From the NCBI GenBank assembly GCA_963665075.1, contig OY762063.1, positions 1,240,001 through 1,304,000 on the forward strand: a DNA stretch of 64,000 bases. The letters are read 5' to 3'. Origin of the DNA: JAPULR01 sp963665075. Its GTDB lineage: Bacteria; Chloroflexota; Dehalococcoidia; Lucifugimonadales; GCA-2712585. This document shows, piece after piece, positions 19,401 through 26,972 of the stretch. The notes beneath the pieces were generated by a model. That model did no database searches. It worked only from the letters and a program-made list of their open reading frames with translations, and was not told the DNA's origin. Numbering within the stretch: position 1 is the first letter of the stretch; the number at the start of each line of letters is the position of its first letter. The translations under genes and the position numbers were made by a program.

Positions 19401-20270
19401 GCTGGGAGGCTCGCCGGGGCGCAGCCGTCGGTAGAACTCCAGCTGGGCGAGGGCGATGAGTCGGGCTTCGTGGGGGTCGAACTTCTTGCCGGGCTTCAGC
19501 CACTCCCACATGGCCTTCATGGTATTTTCGTCCTTGCGGAACTGGCCCTCCCGTTCATCGGAATAGACGTCTTTGGCAAGGGTGGACTGGATGAACTTGT
19601 GGGTTTCGCCGATGTCGGCGTCGCCGAAGAGGGCGTCAAGCTCCTCCTCCTTGGAAATTCCGAGGGCGCGGAGGAAGATGGTTATGGAAACCTTGCGCTT
19701 CCTGTCAACCTTCACGGAGACGATGTTCTTCGCGCTGGTCTCGAATTCCAGCCAGGCGCCACGGTAGGGTATCAGCTTGGCGGAGCAGAGCATCCGATCG
19801 CTGGGGATGTCCCGGTTGAGGACGAAATATGCGCCGGGGGAGCGCACCAGCTGGCTGACGACGACCCGTTCGGCGCCGTTCACGATGAAGGTGCCGTTGT
19901 CCGTCATTATGGGGATGTCCCCCATGAAGATCTCCTGCTCCTTGATGACGCCCGTTTCCTTGGTAATCAGGCGCGTCTTGATCCAGAGGGAGGCGCAGTA
20001 GGTTATCTCCTTCTGCTTGCACTCGTCCGGGGAATACTTGGGTTCCTTGAAACGATGCCCCAGAAACTCCAACTCGAACTTGTTCTCGGTGAAGTCCTTG
20101 ATGGGACTGATGTCGCGGAATACCTCGGCGATGCCTTCGCCCTTGAGCCGATCGAAGGACTGAAGCTGCATCAGAATGAGGTGCGGAATGTCCAGAACCT
20201 GAGGTATGCTGGAGTATTCCTTGACCTCGTGGGAGGAGCTGTTGACGCTCATGCTAGAGGACAAAGGCAT
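16428..20270 (-). CDS. rpoB: DNA-directed RNA polymerase subunit beta
   Basis: 1,280 residues, second-largest RNA polymerase subunit. The rifampicin-region segment ([23 protein letters not shown]) and the C-terminal signature [19 protein letters not shown] are present. The start at 20270 is supported by AGGAGG seven bases upstream, preferred over the internal ATG at 20252. rpoC follows after 77 bp. The rplKAJL genes that often precede rpoB are absent; upstream is a divergent copper-ATPase operon. Confidence 0.99.
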   Translation of the reverse strand: [1280 protein letters not shown]

Positions 20271-20391
20271 ATACGTGCCTCCTGAGAAAGAAATGGGACG
20301 GGCAAAACGGGCGCACGAAGGGCTGGGGACGGGGTCAGGAACTCAAACGGAAGAAGGCTTATACTTAAATAAGGCAAAGCAAGCACTATAC

Positions 20392-20419
20392 ATCATAGCA
20401 TGAGATGTTGCTTTGTCAA
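20392..20419 (-). promoter_or_regulatory. Promoter of rpoBC
   Basis: On the minus strand TTGACA (20414-20419) and TATGAT (20392-20397) are separated by 16 bp. This near-consensus promoter lies about 120 bp upstream of the rpoB start and is read away from copA. Confidence 0.75.
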
Positions 20420-20506
20420 GGGGTTTGCCGATGAATTTGGCGAACTTGGATAGTATCACGGAAATCGGGGGTGGTCTATGGCAGGTTTGTGCAAGAATCC
20501 TCGGCA

Positions 20507-20535
20507 TGGACTGGGGTTGATAGGGTTGTTATATT
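20507..20535 (+). promoter_or_regulatory. Candidate promoter of copA
   Basis: TGGACT (20507-20512), a 17-bp spacer and TATATT (20530-20535) lie just upstream of the AGGAAGG ribosome site of copA. The -35 matches consensus at four of six positions. No palindromic copper-regulator site was recognised. Confidence 0.4.
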
Positions 20536-20550
20536 GGGTAGGAAGGAAAT

Positions 20551-23091
20551 TTGCGGTTCAGAGGCGTTTTGAATCAACAGACCGAAACAGCCGAGACCAC
20601 CCGTCGCGTGGTAGTCCCCGTCACGGGAATGACCTGCGCCGCCTGCGTCTCCAACGTGGAGAAGGCTCTAAGCAGCATCCCCGGCGTCCTGCACGCCTCC
20701 GTTAATCTTGCCACGGAGAAAGCGTCCGTGCAGGCGCAGACGGAAGACGGATTGGCGGCGGCGATAGCGAAGGGCCTGAAGCAGGCCGGCTACGGGATAG
20801 GTACGCAGGAGGTGTCTCTCAACATCGAGGGGATGACCTGCGCAGCCTGCGTCGGACATGTGGAGTCCGCCCTTCGAAGCGTTCCGGGGGTGACGGAAGC
20901 GTCGGTGAACCTGGCCACGGAGAGGGCGACGGTGTCGATGGCACCGGGATTGACCACCATAGACGAACTGGTCAGGTCTGTGGAAGGGGCAGGCTACGGC
21001 GCCCGGATATTCGAAGGCGCGGCGCAGTCGGGAACGGCTGAGGAATCGCGAGAGAAGGAAATCCACAATCTCCGCCGAAAGCTGATATTCGCCGGCGCTA
21101 TGGGCGTGATGCTGTTCCTGGGCTGCTTCGAAGGATTCCCCTGGGTTCCCGCGCTCATGGAAAGCAACTACTACCTGCTGCTTCTCTGGGCGGCGGCAAC
21201 GCCGGTTCAGTTCTGGGCAGGCCTCGGCTTCTACCGCTCCGGCTTCGGCGCGATTCGCCACGGTCGCGCCAACATGCACACCCTCATAGCCCTCGGCACA
21301 ACCACCGCCTACGCCTTCAGCGGCCTTCTCGTCCTGCTGCGCATCGTCGGCTCCGACGCCCTAGCCGTTCCCGGCTCGGACCGCGCCGTGTACTTCGACA
21401 CCGCGGCCATCATCATCGCGCTGGTGCTGCTGGGCCGCTACCTGGAGGCGCGGTCGCGTCGTCGAACCTCCGCCGCCATTCGCGGACTTATGAACCTGCA
21501 TCCCGAAAGGGCCAGGGTGCTGCGGAACGGCAGGGAGATAGGCGTGCCCGTGGAGGACGTGGAAGTGGGAGACCTGGCCCTGATTCGCCCCGGAGAGCGG
21601 GCTCCGGTGGACGGGGTTGTGACGGAAGGGTATTCCTCCGTGGACGAGTCGATGATTACCGGCGAAAGCGTCCCCGCCGAAAAGCACGTGGGCGACCGCA
21701 TCTTCGGAGCCACCATGAACCAGACCGGGTTCCTGAAGATAGAGGCCACTCAGGTCGGCGCCGACACGGTGCTTTCCCGGATAATCGCCCTCGTGGAGGA
21801 AGCTCAGGGGTCGAAAGCCCCCATCCAACGCCTCGCCGACGTGGTCGCCTCCTATTTCGTGCCTGTAATTCTGGTTCTCGCCGCGGCGGCCTTCCTGACC
21901 TGGCTCATCGTCGGCCCTTCGCCTTCCCTGGTCTACGGGCTGCTCGCCTTCGTTGCAGTGGTCATCATCGCCTGCCCCTGCGCCCTCGGCCTCGCCACGC
22001 CCACGGCCATAATGGTGGGCGTCGGCAAAGGCGCCGAGGGGGGCATCCTCGTCCGCAACGCCGAGACGCTGGAGCGCGCCCATCAGGTGGACACGGTGGT
22101 GATGGACAAGACGGGCACCCTCACGATCGGAAAACCCTCCGTCACGAACCTCGTCGCCCTCAACGGAAACGAGAAGGAATTATTGTCGGTAGCGGCGTCG
22201 GTGGAAGTGGCGTCGGAACACCCTCTCGCCGAAGCGGTTGTCCGACGCGGACGAGAGGAAGGGGTGGAATTCGTCGAAGTGACGGACTTCACGGCGCGCC
22301 CGGGGTTCGGAGTCGAGGGACGAATGAAAGGCCAACGGGTGTTGTTGGGCAACGCCCGATTCATCTCAATGAAGGGACTTTCGCCGGAGGAATTGGAGAA
22401 TCAGGCAGCTACGCTGGCAGCCCAGGGAAAGACCGTAATGTACGTAGCCCACGGCTACCGGCTGTTGGGAATGCTGGCGGCGGCGGACACCCTGAAGCCG
22501 GAAGCGGCAACAGTGGTCGCGAACCTCAAGCGGCGCGGGATGGAAGTCGTCATCCTCACCGGCGACAGGGAAGAAACGGCGCGGGCCGTCGCCGCCTCCC
22601 TCGGCATAGACGGCGTCACGGCGAGTGTGCTTCCCGACCAGAAGGCCCGTCACGTCAAGGCCCTCCAAGACGAAGGACGCTGCGTCGCGATGGTGGGCGA
22701 CGGCATAAACGACGCTCCCGCCCTGGCGCAGGCGGACGTGAGCATCGCCGTGGGAAGCGGCGCCGACGCGGCGATGGAAACCTCCGGCGTGGTGCTGATG
22801 GGCAGCGGCTTGGGAAGCCTCGACGGCGTCTTCGAACTGAGCCGACGGACCCTGCGCGTAATCCGGCAAAATCTGTTCTGGGCCTTCTTCTACAACGTCG
22901 CCCTCGTGCCCGTCGCGATGGGCGTGCTGTATCCTGTGTTCCAGCAGACGGGCGGAGTGCCCCAGGGGTTGGAGTTCTTCTTCGGCGAGATAGGACTGCT
23001 GAACCCGGTGCTGGCGGCCCTGGCGATGGCTTTCAGTTCCGTCAGCGTGGTGAGCAACTCCTTGAGACTGAGAAAGATGAGGTTGCCTTGA
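20551..23091 (+). CDS. copA: Copper-translocating P1B-type ATPase CopA
   Basis: 846 residues from a TTG start preceded by AGGAAGG. Two N-terminal heavy-metal-associated domains each carry GMTCAAC (about residues 26-32 and 95-101). About eight membrane segments follow. The transport motif CPC is near residue 474 (ACPCALGLATPTA), the phosphorylated Asp lies in DKTGTLT near 519, and the hinge GDGINDAP is near 716. CPC with paired CxxC metal-binding domains indicates Cu+ export. The next gene begins 1 bp after the stop, so translation is probably coupled. Confidence 0.95.
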   Translation: MRFRGVLNQQTETAETTRRVVVPVTGMTCAACVSNVEKALSSIPGVLHASVNLATEKASVQAQTEDGLAAAIAKGLKQAGYGIGTQEVSLNIEGMTCAACVGHVESALRSVPGVTEASVNLATERATVSMAPGLTTIDELVRSVEGAGYGARIFEGAAQSGTAEESREKEIHNLRRKLIFAGAMGVMLFLGCFEGFPWVPALMESNYYLLLLWAAATPVQFWAGLGFYRSGFGAIRHGRANMHTLIALGTTTAYAFSGLLVLLRIVGSDALAVPGSDRAVYFDTAAIIIALVLLGRYLEARSRRRTSAAIRGLMNLHPERARVLRNGREIGVPVEDVEVGDLALIRPGERAPVDGVVTEGYSSVDESMITGESVPAEKHVGDRIFGATMNQTGFLKIEATQVGADTVLSRIIALVEEAQGSKAPIQRLADVVASYFVPVILVLAAAAFLTWLIVGPSPSLVYGLLAFVAVVIIACPCALGLATPTAIMVGVGKGAEGGILVRNAETLERAHQVDTVVMDKTGTLTIGKPSVTNLVALNGNEKELLSVAASVEVASEHPLAEAVVRRGREEGVEFVEVTDFTARPGFGVEGRMKGQRVLLGNARFISMKGLSPEELENQAATLAAQGKTVMYVAHGYRLLGMLAAADTLKPEAATVVANLKRRGMEVVILTGDREETARAVAASLGIDGVTASVLPDQKARHVKALQDEGRCVAMVGDGINDAPALAQADVSIAVGSGADAAMETSGVVLMGSGLGSLDGVFELSRRTLRVIRQNLFWAFFYNVALVPVAMGVLYPVFQQTGGVPQGLEFFFGEIGLLNPVLAALAMAFSSVSVVSNSLRLRKMRLP

Positions 23092-23092
23092 T

Positions 23093-23290
23093 ATGATTGG
23101 AAAGCTGAGGTCCCTATTCGGCGGCGGCAAGAAAGAAGAAGGAACCGCAATCGATCCCGTGTGCAAGATGGTGGTAGGCAAGGCCGACCCCGGCGGCGGA
23201 ACCGCTGAATATCAGGAAATAACCTATTACTTCTGCGCCCCCGGCTGCCGAAAGACATTCCAGCATAACCCCGAAAAGCACCTCGACTGA
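23093..23290 (+). CDS. Small YHS-domain protein
   Basis: 65 residues. A basic N-terminus is followed by a YHS domain: DPVCKMVV, then YYFCAPGCRKTFQHNP. It begins 1 bp after copA. YHS domains bind metal, and such proteins or fused domains often accompany copper ATPases, so a copper chaperone or sensor role is inferred. The ribosome-binding site lies inside the copA 3' end. Confidence 0.85.
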   Translation: MIGKLRSLFGGGKKEEGTAIDPVCKMVVGKADPGGGTAEYQEITYYFCAPGCRKTFQHNPEKHLD

Positions 23291-23299
23291 ACCCCCTCG

Positions 23300-23565
23300 C
23301 CATTCCCACCTCTCCCCCTGTAGGGGAGACCGGCCGGTCGCCCCTACACCGTCGCGCTACAACCTCATCCCCAACCCGCTCATCCCCAACCCGCCGCCCC
23401 TTTCGTCATTCCCGCCACCCTTCCCGCCATTCCCGCCACCCTTCCCGTCATTCCCGCCACCCTTCCCGTCATTCCCGCGCAAGCGGGAATCCACCGCCTC
23501 CCACGCCAAACCCCGCCCATCCCCACTCATCCTGAGCCTGTCCTGAGCTTGTCGAAGGGTGAAGC
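23300..23565. repeat. Intergenic repeat array (reversed B-type units, then A)
   Basis: Between the YHS gene and the next promoter the sequence repeats TTCCCGTCATTCCCGCCACCC-like units several times (about 23400-23470). A full inverted unit CGTCATTCCCGCGCAAGCGGGAATCC follows at about 23467-23492, and a reversed family-A unit (CTGAGCCTGTCCTGAGCTTGTCGAAGGG) at about 23531-23560. No gene is seen here. Confidence 0.75.
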
Positions 23566-23587
23566 GGAAAGCCCCAATGGCCTGCAA

Positions 23588-23616
23588 TTGAATCTTCCCG
23601 CCCATTTAGCTACAAT
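23588..23616 (+). promoter_or_regulatory. Promoter of the Uxx-star selenoprotein gene
   Basis: TTGAAT (23588-23593), 17 bp, TACAAT (23611-23616). This gives a transcript starting near 23623, just upstream of the GGGAGG ribosome site of the gene at 23652. Confidence 0.65.
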
Positions 23617-23651
23617 ATACCCAGAAACTAATGCCCAGGGAGGCTGTCTCC

Positions 23652-23891
23652 ATGCCTGAGGTCGAAGCGCCCGAAATTGTAGTCTACACCCATCCCGACT
23701 GCGGATTTTCCACAGCCGTCAAGATCGACTACGACAACCGCGGAATTTCCTTCAGGGAGATAGACATCTCCGTGAACCCGGAGGCCATACCCGATCTGGA
23801 GAGGCTCACGGGCGGGGAGCGCACGACCCCGGTAATCGTTCGCGGCGACGAGGTGACCATCGGCTTCAACGGCATCGGTTGAAGCTTCTAG
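23652..23891 (+). CDS. Glutaredoxin-like selenoprotein of the Uxx-star type (UGA read as Sec)
   Basis: 79 residues with a thioredoxin fold: beta strand EIVVYTHPDCGFS (Cys17, Ser20), then FREIDIS and the cis-Pro loop ERTTPVIV. A conventional reading stops at UGA (23880-23882) after GFNGIG. If UGA is Sec, translation adds U-S-F and ends at TAG (23889-23891), with Sec third from the end. That is the hallmark of the Uxx-star glutaredoxin-like (seleno)protein family as I recall it. A 7-bp hairpin follows the UGA at SECIS distance, and selD 5 kb away also carries an in-frame UGA. The start at 23652 has GGGAGG eight bases upstream; ATG 23631 has none. A redox role is inferred. Confidence 0.82.
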
Positions 23892-23894
23892 GCT

Positions 23895-23911
23895 TCGAGC
23901 CGTTGGCTCGA
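23895..23911 (+). promoter_or_regulatory. Candidate bacterial SECIS hairpin of the Uxx-star gene
   Basis: TCGAGCC, loop GTT, GGCTCGA forms a perfect 7-bp stem. Its loop lies about 20 nt after the UGA and contains GU, as expected for SelB-binding hairpins. Most of it lies beyond the TAG stop, so it is not constrained by coding. Confidence 0.6.
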
Positions 23912-24016
23912 CACAGCGAAAGGGGCGCTTCCAGGTAGGAAAACGGCAGTCGGCCGGTTCAAGGACTGTTGACAGGAAGCGTAGCCGCCCCTACTATTTT
24001 GGTTGGAAACCACCGC

Positions 24017-24094
24017 GGCCCGGTGGTGTAGTTGGCCTAACATACCGCCCTGTCAAGGCGGAGATCGGCGGTTCGAATCCGCTCCGGGTCGCCA
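24017..24094 (+). tRNA. tRNA-Asp(GTC)
   Basis: The acceptor GGCCCGG pairs with CCGGGTC. The anticodon stem CCGCC/GGCGG encloses CTGTCAA (anticodon GTC). The T arm is GGTTCGAATCC, the discriminator is G and CCA is encoded. Confidence 0.95.
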
Positions 24095-24107
24095 CTTCCC
24101 ACATTCC

Positions 24108-24370
24108 CCATTCACCTCTTCGTCGTTCCTGCGACAGCAGGAACCCACGGCGGGGCGGTGGGACGAGCCCCCTACGTTCACCCCGACCATCTCCCCTCTC
24201 CCGCTCACCCTGAGCCTGTCCTGAGCTTATCGAAGGGCCTGTCGAAGGGTCGAGCGCCCCCCTCCCAAGCTCCACCCATTCCCGCCTCAACAACCGTCAT
24301 TCCCGTCCGCCCGCGCCATTCCCTATCCCCTTCCGTCATTCCCGTGAAAACTGGAATCCAGTCGCGGTGG
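24108..24370. repeat. Intergenic repeat array (families A and B, reversed)
   Basis: The gap before the amino-acid importer holds CGTCGTTCCTGCGACAGCAGGAACCC, a compound reversed A unit (CTGAGCCTGTCCTGAGCTTATCGAAGGGCCTGTCGAAGGGTCGAG in pieces, about 24204-24256) and B units ending in CGTGAAAACTGGAATCC (about 24360). A TATAAT at 24452-24457 may serve the downstream gene; no -35 is evident. Confidence 0.7.
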
Positions 24371-24538
24371 GCTACCTACCCCCGCAGACCGACTTTTGAA
24401 ACTGTGGCCGAAAGGGTTGTTTACGCCTTCCTATTATGATAAGCCTTATTGTATAATGTCCCTGCATGAGAAAATATCTCAACCCGGCCCACTGCCTTGG
24501 GGGGAGATGCGACTTAGCAAGAGGAGGTTTGGTTAAGG

Positions 24539-25630
24539 ATGACTTTCAACAGAGTACTCATAATTCTGGCTCTGATGGCGGCGATGGTCGCCGTATTTGC
24601 CGCCTGCGCTTCCGAGGATGACGGCGACGACAATGGCGACGCCGCCGCGCAGGAGACCACCGGCAGCCGCCTGGCAGCCGTTCAGGAAAGGGGTCGGGTC
24701 GTCTGCGCCAACAACGACAGCCTCGCCGGCTTCGGATACCTGGACGACGCCGGAAACACCACCGGCTTCGACGTTGACCTTTGCCGCGCCGTTGCGGCGG
24801 CGGTCCTCGGCAACGCCAACGCCGTCGAGTTCCGACCCACCACGGCGGCGGAACGCGGCCCGTCCATGCAGTCCGGCGAAATCGACATGATGTCCCGGAA
24901 CACCACCTGGACCAGTTCCCGCGATACCACCTGGGGCGACTTCGCCCAGACCATGTTCTACGACGGCCAGGGCTTCATCGTTCGTAAGAGCGATAATATC
25001 CGAAGCGCCTACGAGCTCAAGGGCGCCAGCGTCTGCGTCCTCAAGGGAACGACAACGGAGTTGAACCTTCAGGACTTCGACACCCAGAACGACATGAACT
25101 TCACCATCGTGCCCTTCGAGGACAACACCAGCGCCAACGAGGCGTACCTGGCAGGGCAGTGTGACTCGCTCACAACCGACCAGTCCGGCCTGGTGGCCAA
25201 CGCCTCGGGCTTCCCGGACCCCAGCGCCCACGTCATTCTGCCTGAGACTATTTCCGAGGAGCCGCTGGGCACCGTGGTTCCCCACGGCGACGACCAGTGG
25301 TACGACATTGTGAAATCCGTCATGGCCATGCTCATCTACGCAGAGGCTTTCGGCATCAACTCCGGCAACGTGCCCTCGGCTGAGACCGGCGACACCGGCA
25401 TCGACCGCATGTTTGGACTTTCCGGCAGCTACGGCCAGGAGGCTATGGGCTTGAAGGAGACGGCGGCCCAGGACGTTATCCGGCAGGTCGGAAACTACGG
25501 CCAGATCTTCGACCGGCATCTGTCGCCTCTGGGACTGGTGCGCGACGGCAGCAGGAACGCCCTCTGGAACGACGCTCCGTGCTCGAACTGCCCCAAGGGC
25601 GGCCAGATATACTCCGCGCCCCTCCGGTAG
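24539..25630 (+). CDS. aapJ: Amino-acid ABC transporter substrate-binding lipoprotein (AapJ-like)
   Basis: 363 residues. The N-terminal hydrophobic segment ends in FAAC, a lipobox-like site, followed by an acidic linker, as expected of a membrane-anchored binding protein. The body is a type-3 periplasmic binding fold of the general L-amino-acid (Aap) type, with GRVVCANND, TGFDVDLCRAVAAAV and MSRNTTWTSSRD. AGAGGAGG lies upstream of the ATG. A strong terminator follows, after which the permease genes have their own promoter, so the binding protein can be made in excess. Confidence 0.92.
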   Translation: MTFNRVLIILALMAAMVAVFAACASEDDGDDNGDAAAQETTGSRLAAVQERGRVVCANNDSLAGFGYLDDAGNTTGFDVDLCRAVAAAVLGNANAVEFRPTTAAERGPSMQSGEIDMMSRNTTWTSSRDTTWGDFAQTMFYDGQGFIVRKSDNIRSAYELKGASVCVLKGTTTELNLQDFDTQNDMNFTIVPFEDNTSANEAYLAGQCDSLTTDQSGLVANASGFPDPSAHVILPETISEEPLGTVVPHGDDQWYDIVKSVMAMLIYAEAFGINSGNVPSAETGDTGIDRMFGLSGSYGQEAMGLKETAAQDVIRQVGNYGQIFDRHLSPLGLVRDGSRNALWNDAPCSNCPKGGQIYSAPLR

Positions 25631-25682
25631 GCGTAAGCAATTGAGCGGCTAGAGCGCTCAACAACGGCAACGGATAATAGAA

Positions 25683-25709
25683 GGAGCCGCCATTTGGCGG
25701 CTCCTTTTT
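25683..25709 (+). terminator. Intrinsic terminator after aapJ
   Basis: GGAGCCGCC, loop ATTT, GGCGGCTCC, then TTTTT: a perfect 9-bp GC-rich stem with a U-run, between the binding protein and its permeases. Confidence 0.9.
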
Positions 25710-25710
25710 A

Positions 25711-25739
25711 TTGACTAGCTGGACGCAAAGGCATATATT
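25711..25739 (+). promoter_or_regulatory. Promoter of the aapQM permease genes
   Basis: TTGACT (25711-25716), 17 bp, TATATT (25734-25739), directly after the terminator. The predicted transcript starts about 8 nt before the ATG of aapQ, so the leader is very short. Confidence 0.65.
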
Positions 25740-25754
25740 CCCGCTAGAGGCCCA

Positions 25755-26972
25755 ATGCAAATGCCAGCTTTCCTGCGAAACTTGACCTACGAAGGCGTAC
25801 CCGTCTGGAGACACGCCCGCATTGTTCAGTGGACGATTCAGATAGTCTCCGGCGTGGCGGCGGTCGCCCTCGTCCTCTGGTTCGTCGCCAACATCGGCCT
25901 TGCCATCGACTCCCGCAACATCCCCTTCGGATTCGGCTTCCTCGACACCGAATACCAGACCCCCATAGGGGAGCACTTCATTCCCTACGACCCGTCGAAT
26001 TCGTACCTCTACGCCCTGATAGTGGCGGCGGTGAATACCCTGGTCATTGCCGTCTTCGGCATCATCCTCGCAACCATTCTGGGCATCCTCATCGGCGTCG
26101 CCCGGCTGTCAAGCAACTGGCTGGTGGCGAAGCTGGCCCTGGCCTACGTGGAGTTCTTCCGCAACGTCCCCCTGCTGGTGCAGCTGCTCTTCTGGTTCTT
26201 CATCATCCTCGCGCTCCCCCCCGTGCGGGAAGGAATCGTCCTCCTCGACGCCTTCTACGTAAACAACAGCGGCATCTCCTTGCCGGGGCCGTCGGGCATC
26301 GGCAACGGCGCGATTCTTGGGATATGGATGGCGCTGGCCATAGCGGGCATAGCCGGTGGGGTGTACGTCAGCCGCAGACTGGCCGAGCGGGAGCTGAAAT
26401 TGGGCGGCGTCGCCCATCCCTTGCTAACCGGCTGGGCCGTGGCGATTGCCGTCATTGTCGGTTCCTGGCTCATCCTGAGCGTCGTGACCGGCATGTCGCC
26501 CATTGAATGGTCCGTGCCCGGCCCGGAAGGTCGATTCGGCAGAATCGCCGGTGGAATCACCCTGAGGGCGGGGATGCTGGTGGTGCTGATTGGACTGGTC
26601 ATGTACACGGCGGCCTTCATCGCCGAGATAGTGCGCGCCGGAATCCAGTCCGTCGGCAAAGGGCAGGTGGAAGCCGGACGCGCCTTGGGCCTGACCCCTA
26701 TGGGCGCCCTTCGCTCCGTCATCTTCCCCCAGGCCCTGCGCGTGATTATTCCGCCCCTCATCAGCCAGTACCTGAACCTGACAAAGAACAGCAGCCTCGG
26801 CGGCGCCGTGGGATTCCCCGAATTGACCGGCGTGGGAATAACGATGACCCAGCGAGAACCGGCCATATCCATTTTCATCCTCATCATGCTGTCCTACCTG
26901 GCAATGAGCCTGACCTGGTCGCTCATTGGGAATCTCTACAACCGATACATCAGCTTTGAGAGAAGCCGTTGA
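25755..26972 (+). CDS. aapQ: Amino-acid ABC transporter permease (AapQ-like)
   Basis: 405 residues, an integral inner-membrane permease of the HisM/GlnP family. The first membrane segment is near residues 25-50. The Aap-type loop NIPFGFGFLD is followed by further helices and by the EAA loop QVEAGRALGLTPMGALRSVIFPQALR, which docks the ATPase. A weak AGAGG site precedes the ATG. Its stop overlaps the TTG start of the next permease (TTGA), giving a coupled pair. Confidence 0.93.
   Translation: MQMPAFLRNLTYEGVPVWRHARIVQWTIQIVSGVAAVALVLWFVANIGLAIDSRNIPFGFGFLDTEYQTPIGEHFIPYDPSNSYLYALIVAAVNTLVIAVFGIILATILGILIGVARLSSNWLVAKLALAYVEFFRNVPLLVQLLFWFFIILALPPVREGIVLLDAFYVNNSGISLPGPSGIGNGAILGIWMALAIAGIAGGVYVSRRLAERELKLGGVAHPLLTGWAVAIAVIVGSWLILSVVTGMSPIEWSVPGPEGRFGRIAGGITLRAGMLVVLIGLVMYTAAFIAEIVRAGIQSVGKGQVEAGRALGLTPMGALRSVIFPQALRVIIPPLISQYLNLTKNSSLGGAVGFPELTGVGITMTQREPAISIFILIMLSYLAMSLTWSLIGNLYNRYISFERSR

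Noticed and set aside
23395..23470. Possible CRISPR array (short direct repeats)
   Set aside because: Units are 12-20 bp with no unique spacers, identical to degenerate family-B repeats elsewhere, and no cas genes are present.
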